Shown here: piece by piece, positions 8,588 to 17,283 of the stretch
How the letters are laid out: each line of letters opens with the position of its first letter
Position numbering within the stretch: position 1 is the stretch's first letter
Source of the DNA: Eubacteriaceae bacterium
Lineage (GTDB): Bacteria; Bacillota; Clostridia; Eubacteriales; Anaerofustaceae
DNA length: 53,179 bases
Reading direction: 5' to 3'
Assembly (NCBI GenBank): GCA_009782875.1
Contig: WRIE01000014.1
Coordinates: 1 to 53,179 of the forward strand
Translations under genes and position numbers: made by a program
The notes under the pieces: generated by a model
The model's database searches: none
Told to the model about the DNA's origin: nothing
The model's input: only the letters and a program-made list of their open reading frames with translations

Positions 8588-9751
8588 ATGGCAACACCCG
8601 AACAACAGAAAGTGCTTGACGAAAAAAGAGACATGCTTTGGAAGGCATGCAACCACATTGAGACACCCTACATACCAAATTATGCAATCGCGACAAATGC
8701 CCTGCTATCCCATACAGGAGTGACTTTCGACGAGGCGGAAGGCAACCCTGAGATTACAGCGAAAGTGTTCCGTGATTTTTTTGATGTTGTCCACGTAGAC
8801 ACCGGAATGGCAGGCTTCAGCGCCACCCCCAAAACCTATGCTGCCCTTGGCAATATCACTGAGACATTTTTAGCGGAAGATGGCGTAACCCTCCAGCATC
8901 TGCAAAGGCCTACTATGAAGCCAGACGAATACCCGCAATTTCTTGAAGATCTTAAAGGCTTCACCTTAAATGTGCTTTTGCCGAGAAAATATCCACAACT
9001 GTTCCAAAACAAGGAAGAGGATTTGAAAAACCTGAAAATAATCGTCGAAGAGGCGGCTAGCAGGATGTCTGGGCTTTATGTGGATATCCAAACGCAAATG
9101 TACGCCGAATACGGTTTTTTCCCGCTTCCAATCAAGCTGCCTAGGTTCATCCACCCAACTGACTACATTTTTGACCGCTATAGGGGATTTGTGGGCACAT
9201 TGACTGATCTGCGCAGGCGTCCTGATGATGTCAAAGCCGCAATTAATAAGGTTTACCAAGAACGCTCATACCGCTTCGAGGACATCACGCTGACAGGGAT
9301 TTTCGCTTCCTACATGCCCCATATCCCATGCTACTTGAGCCCGAAGCAATACTACGAATTTTTCTTTCCATATTTTAAAGAAATGATATCCAACATAGCG
9401 GCTAAAGACAATAAAACATACATGCTCCTTGAAGGGCGCTGGATGCCGTTTATCGAAAGCTATCTGGATCTTCCCAAAGACAGCTGCTTGCTTGTTGTTG
9501 ATGATGACGACATATTTGAAGTCTCAAAAGCTATTGGTCACCACCAAGTGTTGACTGGCGGGGCTTCCTTGCAGAACTGCAGGCTGCAGACTAAAGAGCA
9601 GGTTATTGATTTTGCGAAGAAGGTCATTGATGAGTGCGCGCCAGGAGGCGGCTTTATGTTCTCAACCAACAAGGCAATGGTATGCAAAGGCGACTTTAAC
9701 CAGAATGTGATCGATGCCTATAACTTTGCCCATGAATATGGAAGAAAATAG
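8588..9751 (+). CDS. Uroporphyrinogen-decarboxylase-family protein 2 (putative methyltransferase)
   Basis: A 387-residue paralogue of the protein at 3570-4718, sharing DEYPQFLEDLKGF, LLPRKYPQLF, DLRRRPDDVKAA, and the terminal Gly-rich strand APGGGFMFSTNKAM. The strand that carries the zinc ligands H-x-C-G in MtaA-type methyltransferases reads LLEGRWMPF here, with neither His nor Cys but a Glu also present in the other two paralogues. A TIM barrel acting on a methylated substrate or tetrapyrrole is inferred; the substrate is unknown. The start is supported by AAAGGAGG at about 8574-8581. A 39-residue ORF begins 11 bases after the stop, so the two probably share one message ending at 9881-9905. 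Confidence 0.75.
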   Translation: MATPEQQKVLDEKRDMLWKACNHIETPYIPNYAIATNALLSHTGVTFDEAEGNPEITAKVFRDFFDVVHVDTGMAGFSATPKTYAALGNITETFLAEDGVTLQHLQRPTMKPDEYPQFLEDLKGFTLNVLLPRKYPQLFQNKEEDLKNLKIIVEEAASRMSGLYVDIQTQMYAEYGFFPLPIKLPRFIHPTDYIFDRYRGFVGTLTDLRRRPDDVKAAINKVYQERSYRFEDITLTGIFASYMPHIPCYLSPKQYYEFFFPYFKEMISNIAAKDNKTYMLLEGRWMPFIESYLDLPKDSCLLVVDDDDIFEVSKAIGHHQVLTGGASLQNCRLQTKEQVIDFAKKVIDECAPGGGFMFSTNKAMVCKGDFNQNVIDAYNFAHEYGRK

Positions 9752-9762
9752 GGGGAGCGATA

Positions 9763-9882
9763 ATGGAATACACAATTGAAGACCTGATCCAAGAATTGTT
9801 GGAAGACAAAGATTGGGATTTAGATGAGAATCTTAAAAAAGCTTTAGTACCTGGCTTGGGCTGGACAGTATTTGAAAAATAA
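9763..9882 (+). CDS. 39-residue acidic microprotein downstream of URO-D gene 2
   Basis: The ATG at 9763 follows GGGGGAG by seven bases and opens a 39-codon frame beginning MEYTIEDLIQELLEDKDWDL and ending GLGWTVFEK. It is very acidic and probably helical, with no signal peptide. The stop codon lies inside the first stem of a terminator, so the message ends here. Its place 11 bases after a URO-D gene mirrors the 45-residue ORF beside URO-D gene 1, although the two small proteins do not look alike. The family is unknown. Confidence 0.6.
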   Translation: MEYTIEDLIQELLEDKDWDLDENLKKALVPGLGWTVFEK

Positions 9883-9905
9883 AACACTCCCTTAGAGTGT
9901 TTTTA
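9881..9905 (+). terminator. Terminator overlapping the microprotein stop codon
   Basis: AAAACACTC (9881-9889) and GAGTGTTTT (9895-9903) with a 5-nt loop, ending in T residues. It closes the URO-D 2/microprotein unit. Confidence 0.75.
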
Positions 9906-10372
9906 GCTCTAGAAAAAACTGTGAGAGGTTGGCTGCCCAACTAAGGGCGTCCAGCCTCTCGCGTTTTATGTCATGTCTATTTTGCCAAGCGCTGTTAGCT
10001 TGGGGCTTTAGCTGTGGCACATATTTCGCTAACCGTGATGAACTTGAGAAAGGCGCCAAGCAGTATGTCTAGTGTTTGAGACTGTCCCTGAATTCGAGTG
10101 ACCAGGATTTCTTCGATATACACCTGGTGTTATTGTGGCAATGACATATGTTATTTTTTTTTGCGCTCAATTTTGATGCGTTTTACCAATAATCATCCTA
10201 CCTTCCTCATTCTGTTCGCATCGATTACCCCCAAAACAAAATATATTGCTTTTTTTTCATACACATAAAACAAGTTTAGCCTTTCCTGTTACTCCGCAAT
10301 GTTAACAGATCAATTCTAATTTTGCCCACTATTATCATTGATTTTGGCAACGAATTCGTATTTTGGTCTTCC
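9906..10372. other. Intergenic region upstream of the STAND gene, with a second long hairpin
   Basis: A strong stem pairs 9922-9937 with 9945-9960 (gagaggttgg/ccagcctctc plus tgccc/gggcg, one wobble and one mismatch) and is followed by gttttatg. It may be a backup terminator. The remaining 400 bp are AT-rich, with no gene or repeat that I can support. Confidence 0.55.
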
Positions 10373-10402
10373 TTGACAAGATCTGGTTTAATTTGATATA
10401 TT
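10373..10402 (+). promoter_or_regulatory. Sigma-A-type promoter of the STAND gene
   Basis: TTGACA (10373-10378), an 18-bp spacer, then TATATT (10397-10402), 47 bases before the start codon at 10449. This is a good match to the vegetative consensus, so the gene may be expressed constitutively at a modest level. I see no operator. Confidence 0.7.
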
Positions 10403-10448
10403 TTATAAATGAAGATAACGTTTACATATAGTATGAAAGCGAGAATAT

Positions 10449-13400
10449 ATGGGAAATTTTAAGTGGCTCCATTTCTCCGACTTGCATTTCAGCCCTAATG
10501 AAAGTTTTGATACAATTCAAGCAAGGCGCGCGTTTCTAAGTTGCTTGGAAGAAGAAAACTTTAGTTGTGATTATGTTTTCATTACTGGAGATATAGCCAA
10601 TAAGGGCAATTATGACAATGTTGAAAAGCAAATGGCAGAACTAGTTGGCAAACTCAATGTTGATAAATCAAATATTTTTTGGGCTGTAGGCAACCATGAT
10701 ATAAAACGTGGTTATCGCATGCGAGAGACTGTTATACATGATATCCGCAGCAAACAAGACAACCTAGACCTTCGCCCTTTTGAAGATGCATTAAATGATG
10801 GGGAGACCAGGGAGCTTTTAACTAATAAGGGGATGTCTGACTATTTGGAGACGCATCAAGCAGTTCTTGATCGAGGCTTGACAAGCGACCAAATTTCTGA
10901 TGCCCATGTCTTCTATCCATTGCTGCATTGCAATTTAGTAGTGCTTAACACTTGCCTTACATCATGTGATGATGATGACCACCACAAGCTCATGTTGGCC
11001 GAGCCAAGGCTTTATGAAATTTTCGACAATGTTGAAGATAAATCTAAACCATTAATAGTCATTGGCCATCATAACAAAGAGCTGTTTTTCCACAGTGATG
11101 CAAGAAAACTGTCAAGTTTCTTTGATGATGCTGGTGTCGACTTGTATCTCTGTGGCCATGCCCATCGATTGGGATACTCGCCTTTCGATGGTGCAGGTAG
11201 GGATATTCCCCAATTCACTTGTGGTGGTGGAGCAACAGAAGATCCAAACCTGTTCACATTCATGTACGGTGAATATGATGATACGAAAAAAGAAATCTCC
11301 ATAACCCCGTATAGTTACTATGGCTATGGCATAAAGCGGTTTGATAAAGACTATAACAGGCATCGTCGATTGCAGGAAAACAACTCTTTCAATTTGCCTC
11401 GTTTAGATAGCCTAAGCAAATCTTCAACCACTGTTCATGGCTCTAAGTCGTTGTGGGGACAACAAACAGCAAAGGCAATTAGCGTATGCAAGAGCAAGCC
11501 GATACTACTAGTGACAGCAAATCCTAATGAAACCGCTGCCTTGCTGGAAGACAAGGAATTCTTCGTATATACATCTGGCAATCGTTCCAGCATTCCTGAA
11601 GATGCACTGTATTACGACATAGGCCGCTTTGGCCATTATGATGCTGTCCATTTCCAGCTTCCACAACAAGGATCTGCAAGAGCTGAATCTTCAGCATTGT
11701 CACTTGAGACGGCAATTCGAGCCCATGAGCCTTGTGCCGTAATCCTCGTTGGGATCGCTTTCGGCAAAGATTATGGGGAAGAAGGCGAAGGCTATCAGCG
11801 AATAGGAGATGTGCTGGTGTCATCGCTCATGACGGATTATGAAAGTGGAAAGGTGAAAGATGGCAAACTGAAGCCAGACGGAGTGATCGCTGAGCCAGGG
11901 CGGCAACTATTTAGCGCGTTTCAATACAAGTCTGCGACATGGGAATATAGAATAAACAGAAAACAGGCAAAATGCGAGTTTGGTAATATTCTATCTGGCG
12001 ACAAAGTGGTTGACGACAGAGCCTTTAAGGAGAAGCTTTTTGATCTTTACCCTCGAGCAATTGGGGGGGAAATGGAAGGTCGTGGCGCCTACTTTGCCTG
12101 TAGGCGCCACAACCTTAATGAATGGATCATTGTAAAAGCGATATGCGACTGGGGCGATGGCAGCAAAAGCAAAGATAAGCAGAAACGCCAGAGGCAGGCT
12201 GCAGATTCGGCTGTTTCACTGCTAAAACACGTTTTTTCAGACAAAGATGCGCTCTCCAAGTTGTACAATTCAAAAGAGCCAGAAGATGAAAGCGAAGCTC
12301 CCCATTATTTGCTTGACCAAAATAAAAATTTACCAATAACTAGAAACCCTTACTTGATCGGTCGGGAAAATATTTTAGGCAATTTGCAGAAAAGAATTGA
12401 AGCCGATTACCCAAAAATCCAGCTTACAGGGATGGGCGGCATAGGCAAAACTGCAGTGCTTCAGGAGCTGTATTGCCAGTATTTTGACCTATGCAAGGCA
12501 GGTAGCACAACGGTTAGCCGCTTCGCATATATCGAATACATTGAAAACTTGGATAACAGCATCATGGGTCTCAATCTTGGAAGGGATCCTGACGATATAC
12601 AAGATCAATGGCGCATGCTAACCAATTTAGCAAAAAAAGAGAAAATCCTTTTGCTGATTGATGATGCCAGCGGCGATGCAAAAACGAGCAGCAGCTCCTA
12701 CATAAAAGACAAATCGTTTGTAAAGCTGTTCGCTGTAAATTTGGATATCGCTGTTGTATTTGCTGCTCGGAAATGGCTAGCCACAGAAGGCTATAGTTTC
12801 ATCCCTATTTCCGTAGGTGGGTTATCAGAGGAAGAGTGCCTACAGGTTTTCGCAAACGCTCGGGCTCGAGCATGTAATGATGGAAGTGATGGCAGCTCAG
12901 CAGCAGTGGTTGCCCAAGAAGATAAAGACAGTTTGCTTAAAATTCTCAAAGATCGGGCAGGCCTTAATACGCTGGCTGTTGAGCGCCTTGGCGGCATTGC
13001 CGGTTACAAAGACTGTGGCATTTCAACCCTTGGCGAGCTGCTTGAACTAAAAAGCTTTGAAATTAGAATAGGCGAAGATGATGACGAAAAGCTTCAGGAA
13101 CAAATAAATAAGCTTTATGCCATTAATGATATAGAGAAATTTGCCGGATTCGAAAGAAGCCAGGCAGTTTCTGTATTGGAAGCCTTTTCACTATTCCCGG
13201 CTTTACAGCTTTCGGCAGATTGCTGCGCACGCTGGATGCAAGCTGACTCAGAAGTAGCTCTTGAAGATATGAGGGAGCTGTTTTTATCCTTGTGGAAATC
13301 TACTTGGCTAGAAAGGCAGGGCGAAGGCTCAAATGCCTCGTACTCCATGCATGCTATAGTAGCTGCTGCTGTCCAGGGCCAACAAAGAAAATTGTACTCA

Positions 13401-14072
13401 GCGAAAGAGATGTTGGAGAAGCATATTGGGCTTATAAGAGCGTGCATAGATGATATTTCTTGGACTAGTGAGGAAACATTTAAAGTTGCCATGCCTTACG
13501 TTGGAGCCACTGATAAGATTGCGAGTTTTTTTGCACAAGCCTCTTTGGAGCTGGAAGCCAAAAGAGAGGAGGCTGGCCTTGTAGCTGTATTATTTAGCTG
13601 GCTAGGCAGTTACTATAATGATTATGGCGAATACACTAAAGCTTTAGAGCTAAATAAAAAGGCTTTGGCGATCTGCGAGAAAGTGCTGGGGGTGGAGCAC
13701 CCGTCGACCGCGACGACGTACAACAACATCGGCGGGGTGTACAGCGACCAGGGCGACTACCCAAAGGCCTTGGAGTTCTATGGAAAGGCTTTGGCGATCC
13801 GCGAGAAAGTGCTGGGGGTGGAGCACCCGTCGACCGCGACGACGTACAACAACATCGGCGGGGTGTACAGCTACCAGGGCGACTACCCAAAGGCTCTGGA
13901 GTTCTATATCGTCAGCTACAAAATATTTTTTGTTGTGTTGGGCGATTCTCATCCGAATACCGAAACCGTCATGGCAAACATGGCATCCGCTTATCAGAGC
14001 ATTGCTTCGGTTGAGCCATTTGATCAATGGCTTCAAAGAAAACTTATACTGGCGGAGGATACACCCGGATAA
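10449..14072 (+). CDS. Multidomain STAND protein: metallophosphoesterase, nucleoside-phosphorylase-like, NB-ARC, TPR
   Basis: 1207 residues. Residues 1-300 form a calcineurin-like metallophosphoesterase with its full metal-ligand set: D11/H13 in SDLHF, GD 47-48, GNHD 81-84, GHH 206-208 and GHAH 236-239. Residues about 348-595 look like the PNP/UDP phosphorylase-nucleosidase fold (ILVGIAFG 432-439, GGEMEGRGAYFA 539-550, and an acidic residue in ICDWGD as the catalytic-Asp candidate). NB-ARC runs from about 632, with Walker A GMGGIGKT (661-668), Walker B ILLLIDDA (733-740), a GLPL-like GLNTLAVERLGG and an MHD-like SMHAIV near 966; the Asp of MHD is Ala here. The C-terminus from 1045 has kinesin-light-chain-type TPRs, two of them nearly identical. 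STAND proteins of this plan sense an elicitor through the repeats and oligomerise through NB-ARC, so two nucleotide-directed effectors would be activated. An antiphage role is inferred. It stands alone with its own promoter. Confidence 0.88.
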   Translation: MGNFKWLHFSDLHFSPNESFDTIQARRAFLSCLEEENFSCDYVFITGDIANKGNYDNVEKQMAELVGKLNVDKSNIFWAVGNHDIKRGYRMRETVIHDIRSKQDNLDLRPFEDALNDGETRELLTNKGMSDYLETHQAVLDRGLTSDQISDAHVFYPLLHCNLVVLNTCLTSCDDDDHHKLMLAEPRLYEIFDNVEDKSKPLIVIGHHNKELFFHSDARKLSSFFDDAGVDLYLCGHAHRLGYSPFDGAGRDIPQFTCGGGATEDPNLFTFMYGEYDDTKKEISITPYSYYGYGIKRFDKDYNRHRRLQENNSFNLPRLDSLSKSSTTVHGSKSLWGQQTAKAISVCKSKPILLVTANPNETAALLEDKEFFVYTSGNRSSIPEDALYYDIGRFGHYDAVHFQLPQQGSARAESSALSLETAIRAHEPCAVILVGIAFGKDYGEEGEGYQRIGDVLVSSLMTDYESGKVKDGKLKPDGVIAEPGRQLFSAFQYKSATWEYRINRKQAKCEFGNILSGDKVVDDRAFKEKLFDLYPRAIGGEMEGRGAYFACRRHNLNEWIIVKAICDWGDGSKSKDKQKRQRQAADSAVSLLKHVFSDKDALSKLYNSKEPEDESEAPHYLLDQNKNLPITRNPYLIGRENILGNLQKRIEADYPKIQLTGMGGIGKTAVLQELYCQYFDLCKAGSTTVSRFAYIEYIENLDNSIMGLNLGRDPDDIQDQWRMLTNLAKKEKILLLIDDASGDAKTSSSSYIKDKSFVKLFAVNLDIAVVFAARKWLATEGYSFIPISVGGLSEEECLQVFANARARACNDGSDGSSAAVVAQEDKDSLLKILKDRAGLNTLAVERLGGIAGYKDCGISTLGELLELKSFEIRIGEDDDEKLQEQINKLYAINDIEKFAGFERSQAVSVLEAFSLFPALQLSADCCARWMQADSEVALEDMRELFLSLWKSTWLERQGEGSNASYSMHAIVAAAVQGQQRKLYSAKEMLEKHIGLIRACIDDISWTSEETFKVAMPYVGATDKIASFFAQASLELEAKREEAGLVAVLFSWLGSYYNDYGEYTKALELNKKALAICEKVLGVEHPSTATTYNNIGGVYSDQGDYPKALEFYGKALAIREKVLGVEHPSTATTYNNIGGVYSYQGDYPKALEFYIVSYKIFFVVLGDSHPNTETVMANMASAYQSIASVEPFDQWLQRKLILAEDTPG
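13662..13907 (+). repeat. Near-identical 126-bp tandem repeats encoding TPRs
   Basis: Copy 1 occupies 13662-13787 and copy 2 begins at 13788, matching for 120 bp with only a few changes (C to R, D to Y and one silent change are evident). Each encodes a 42-residue TPR unit (ALAICEKVLGVEHPSTATTY and so on). The repeats are much richer in G+C and in GAC/GCG/ACC codons than the flanking coding sequence. A more diverged unit precedes them (about 13600-13661). The pattern points to recent duplication or gene conversion of recognition repeats. Confidence 0.9.
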
Positions 14073-14171
14073 CCAAAGAAGCTAGCTACTCCAATGGGCA
14101 GCCAGCTCCAGCCCTAATTGTTTATTTGTTCTACCAATCCCCACTTGCTTGGGCTTATTATTATTTTGGAG

Positions 14172-14771
14172 CTATATAAAAGAGATCGTTCCCTCTTTGC
14201 GGGGTCCGCGGTCACGCTCTGCTGGTATGTTATATCCGAAATAGCAAGAACAATACGCCTTGTAGCCTTCTGGGATTTTGTACTTCTCCATAAGCGCTTC
14301 GCCGTCTGGGCCTCCGAAAAAGTCCTTGTTCACATAAAAGTCCCAGCCAGTGCCCAAACCCATTGACGCTGCTGCCAGCAGCATGTTCTCCATTGCAAGT
14401 GACGCATCGATATGGGAGCACATCTCGTTTGTGTCCCCTGAGACGATGATCATCACTGGCGCGTTTCTTGTCCGCTCAATAGGAGTCATGTTGGCAAAAG
14501 GATGTGGCGGGGGAGCGGTTCCTCCTGGTTCTGCAGGCAGGGGCTCATAATGCTTTTCAAAGTTGTCCATCAAATCCTTGCCGAGCTCTGCCATACCTTC
14601 AGGAGACTTGATGACAGTAAAGTGCCATGATTGCCGGTTCATCCCGCTCGGGGCGATTTGCCCGCAAGCCAAGATGGTCTCCAAGATATCATCATTTATT
14701 GGATCTCCATTGAAAAACTTGTAGCTCCTGCGTTTTTCCATAATAGTGTCGATTACTTCATTTCTAATCAT
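14172..14771 (-). CDS. Nitroreductase-family protein 1
   Basis: A 199-residue FMN-dependent oxidoreductase of the nitroreductase fold. It opens with the family pattern I-x-x-R-R-S-Y-K-F-F, carries the FMN-contact segment APSGMNRQSWHF (residues about 40-51), and has a central LAMENMLLAAASMGLGTGW helix typical of the family. It presumably reduces nitro compounds or quinones with NAD(P)H; the physiological substrate is unknown. I see no Shine-Dalgarno sequence before the ATG at 14771. An inner ATG (MEKRRSYKFF) is also possible and would lose ten residues. A hairpin (14783-14800) lies immediately upstream and could be an operator. Confidence 0.85.
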   Translation of the reverse strand: MIRNEVIDTIMEKRRSYKFFNGDPINDDILETILACGQIAPSGMNRQSWHFTVIKSPEGMAELGKDLMDNFEKHYEPLPAEPGGTAPPPHPFANMTPIERTRNAPVMIIVSGDTNEMCSHIDASLAMENMLLAAASMGLGTGWDFYVNKDFFGGPDGEALMEKYKIPEGYKAYCSCYFGYNIPAERDRGPRKEGTISFI

Positions 14772-15100
14772 GCAAAATTGTTGCTAAAAAACATTTTAGC
14801 CTAGCTGCAACTCAAGCGCAAATCCCGCATCAAGGCAGTGGCATAGCTGTGCTTGAATGTTTAAAGCCATAAACCTTGGCACGCTTTGTATATGTTTTCT
14901 AGCGTATTCTCCTTCATCATTCTTTATATTTATAGATGCATTTGTGTGGCAGAATACAGGCAAATCTGTGGTTTGCAGATTTCTTCTGCTTGCTATGCAA
15001 TTGCAGCAATAAAACCGTTTTGTTGTCTTTGATATGCTGGTTTTCCAAACATATTGTTTTTTATAGCTTGGTTTCTGGATTATGGCAATTAAGAATTGTC
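14772..15100. other. Intergenic region with a small hairpin before the nitroreductase
   Basis: gctaaaa (14783-14789) pairs with ttttagc (14794-14800), 12 bases upstream of the nitroreductase start on the minus strand. The rest of the region shows no gene with a ribosome site; a 105-codon minus-strand frame is treated as spurious. The DegV gene ends at 15101 without an obvious terminator. Confidence 0.4.
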
Positions 15101-15940
15101 TTAAATCGAGCAAATAAGGCCGCCAACATTGGAATAGGTGGTGGTCAACCCTTTCATGGGCACAATAAACACTTCCTTGAACTGGCGCATAGACTCGATG
15201 CTCTTTTTTAATTCCAACGCGTTTTTTTCCGCCTTGCAGTGGGAAATCATCAGGGAATGGTCTTGCGAGCCTTTTCTGCTTTCAGCGACATATTCAGCCA
15301 GTTTCAGCAAAGCTTTGCTAAATGTCCTCGTTTTGTCTTTTAAACCGATCTCCCCTTCATCTGTGGCGTAGAGGATCGGTTTGATATGCAAGAATTGGGC
15401 AACCATGCCTTGCAGAAATGACATCCTCCCGTTCTTCATCAGCGTGTCGATATTGTCTAGAAGGAAGTAAAGCTCGCTTGCGTCCCTTTCTTTGTCAATT
15501 GCCTCAGCGATTGTGTCAAAGTTGTCGTCATTGTCTTCCATCATCTTGATTTTGTAGGCAAGGTGCGTCTGCCCCACAGATGCCGTCCTCCCGTCAACCA
15601 CATGGACTTTCAGCCCTTTATGCTTTTCCATCAACATATGTTTTGCCATCAGCGCCGAGTTGTAGGAGGAGCTTAGCCTTGAAGATATAGTGATTATAAA
15701 CACGCCGCTGGATTCGTTGTCATAGAGATTTACATAGTCATGGGGAGAAGGCGCTGATGTCTGTGCCACCTCTGGGCTTCTTTTGATAGCCGCCACCAAT
15801 CGATCAAGGTCGATTGTATCATCGTCAACGAAGTGCTCGCCCCCAACATCAATATGGAATGGAGCGACTCTCACTTTAAGCATCTTTTCCAACTCTTCAT
15901 TGAGGTCGAGTGAACTGTCCCCTATAATTTGAAAACCCAT
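15101..15940 (-). CDS. DegV family fatty-acid-binding protein
   Basis: A 279-residue member of the DegV/FakB family, which binds a single fatty acid and in Gram-positives presents it to the kinase FakA. Family markers are the N-terminal IIGDSSLDL, the TSAPSPHDY segment (residues about 60-69), and ISSRLSSSYNSA, which supplies backbone contacts to the bound carboxylate. GGLICSI at the very end is a variant of the usual V-G-x-H/Y-x-G-P-G. The ATG at 15940 has GAGGAAT upstream. It is monocistronic. No fakA is present in the window. Confidence 0.88.
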   Translation of the reverse strand: MGFQIIGDSSLDLNEELEKMLKVRVAPFHIDVGGEHFVDDDTIDLDRLVAAIKRSPEVAQTSAPSPHDYVNLYDNESSGVFIITISSRLSSSYNSALMAKHMLMEKHKGLKVHVVDGRTASVGQTHLAYKIKMMEDNDDNFDTIAEAIDKERDASELYFLLDNIDTLMKNGRMSFLQGMVAQFLHIKPILYATDEGEIGLKDKTRTFSKALLKLAEYVAESRKGSQDHSLMISHCKAEKNALELKKSIESMRQFKEVFIVPMKGLTTTYSNVGGLICSI

Positions 15941-16542
15941 TAATTATTCCTCATCCTATTTAGGTTAATTTGACACTCCACACTGCTAAAGCCGCGGGAT
16001 TTATTATAAAATTGCTAAAAGAACATTATTCTCAAAGGGCTTGCAGGAAGCCACATATACGGTTGCATTAGCCCCCGCTTGCTTTTGAGCCATATTCATC
16101 ATAATCGCTTCTTTGCCATATTGTTGCTATTTAGCAAAATAAATTGTGTCTATGATACGATATTACTAACAAATGCCTTTATCCCACGAACAGGCTGCGG
16201 GTTGTATGGCAGGGGAATTATAAAGCCGGGCTTGCTGCCGTATACTAGCTAAACACCTTTTCGGCAATGCTCAGCTCAAAGATACTGGTTGTTTGCAGTG
16301 CCCGACAGAGTTTTTATCTACAAACCACAAACAAGGGATTTGCAGCTTTTTTCTTTAGCAATTAGTTTAGTCGATTTAGTCAACAAGGTCTTGTGTCTTG
16401 GATCCACCACAAGCTGCCAGCTTTAGGTGTTGGTAGTGGTATTATCATCAATGCCAGGTTTATAATGCATTTTCTATTAAATTGGTTTGAAAGCTTGCTT
16501 GCCCGATAAGCAATGGTTAAATTTAGAATGCGAAACAATAAA
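15941..16542. other. Intergenic region between DegV gene and SRP RNA
   Basis: About 600 bp with no supported ORF on either strand and no recognisable RNA signature. The left edge holds the leader of the DegV gene. The right edge receives the SRP RNA terminator. Confidence 0.5.
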
Positions 16543-16814
16543 AAAGTTGCACACCCTCTTTCGACCCCTCATTGCCACTGGAACAATGGACGCGCTCAAA
16601 CCAGGCTGCTTCGCGGCACCTGCACCTTGCCCCCATGCCGCTGCTTCCTTCCGGACCTGACGGGGTTTAAGGGGATGCATTGCACGAAACCCAGTTCTCA
16701 ACACGCTAATCGCAAAGCACAACATGGCGCCGATAAAACCCTAGAGAGGGAATTCGGCCCTGCTATGGCGGATTGCAGGTACAGGGCACCGCCAGCTCCC
16801 CGCTTAGTGCAACT
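16543..16814 (-). ncRNA. ffs: Signal recognition particle RNA, large Gram-positive type
   Basis: On the minus strand the sequence reads GCGGGGAGCTGGCGGTGCCC near the 5' end and has CAGGTCCGGAAGGAAGCAGC at the conserved domain-IV core, the Ffh-binding site (GTCAGGTCCGGAAGGAAGCAG region, about 16634-16657). The first bases (GTTGCAC) pair with GTGCAAC at the 3' end, closing the molecule, and a run of T follows. The length of about 270 nt includes the Alu domain seen in Bacillus scRNA and absent from the short E. coli 4.5S RNA. It acts with Ffh in co-translational targeting of membrane and secreted proteins. The ends are accurate to a few bases. Confidence 0.95.
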
Positions 16815-16820
16815 GGGACA

Positions 16821-16849
16821 ATTATAAGCCCTCATTTATTCAAAGTCAA
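16821..16849 (-). promoter_or_regulatory. Promoter of the SRP RNA
   Basis: On the minus strand: TTGACT (16844-16849), a 17-bp spacer, and a perfect TATAAT (16821-16826), placing the start of transcription at the predicted 5' end of the RNA near 16814. Confidence 0.85.
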
Positions 16850-16935
16850 TCGCATGGTTTTATATACGTGAACCTAAGTAGAATTGCAGCCATAGCAGCT
16901 ATTCAGCCATTTTTCAAACATAATTAATCTGTTCA

Positions 16936-16964
16936 TTGACAAGGCAGTTGCTTAGTGATACAAT
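16936..16964 (+). promoter_or_regulatory. Promoter of the str operon
   Basis: TTGACA (16936-16941), a 17-bp spacer and TACAAT (16959-16964), 57 bases before the first gene. It diverges from the SRP RNA promoter about 90 bp away. Its presence shows that this operon does not depend on read-through from rpoBC. Confidence 0.8.
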
Positions 16965-17021
16965 ATTGTGGCTGAACAAGCTTTTTTTTATTGTGTGAAA
17001 ATTTCAATTGCAGGCAGTTGA

Positions 17022-17270
17022 ATGGATATAGCTGATATATATAAGAATCAACACGTGGTGGGCACAAACCAAACCCTCAAGCACGTGCGGGCAAAATCCG
17101 CTGTTATTGTTTTTCTGGCTGAGGACGCAGCCGAGAAGATAAAAGGGCAAATTATAGCAGAATGCGAAGCGTTCGGGGTACAGGTAAAGAGCGCGCCAAG
17201 CATGAGACAACTTGGTAATTGCTGCAATATTGGCAGAAATGCCGCTTGCGCAGCTGTTATAAATAATTGA
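17022..17270 (+). CDS. L7Ae/L30e-family ribosomal protein (YbxF-like)
   Basis: An 82-residue protein of the L7Ae/L30e/S12e superfamily, which binds kink-turn RNA. Features are the buried GTNQTLKHV segment near residue 14, [13 protein letters not shown] in the middle and the [20 protein letters not shown] stretch at the end. In Bacillus the equivalent gene (ybxF/rplGB) lies in the same place between rpoC and rpsL. Here it is the first gene of the operon, 13 bases before rpsL. The ribosome site is weak. Two extra cysteines (CC near residue 67) are unusual but not alarming. Confidence 0.85.
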   Translation: MDIADIYKNQHVVGTNQTLKHVRAKSAVIVFLAEDAAEKIKGQIIAECEAFGVQVKSAPSMRQLGNCCNIGRNAACAAVINN

Positions 17271-17283
17271 CAAGGAGGAAAGG

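Noticed and set aside
13636-14036. Reverse-strand ORFs over the TPR repeats (Arg/Pro/Cys-rich)
   Set aside because: They are antisense shadows created by the G+C-rich tandem repeats.
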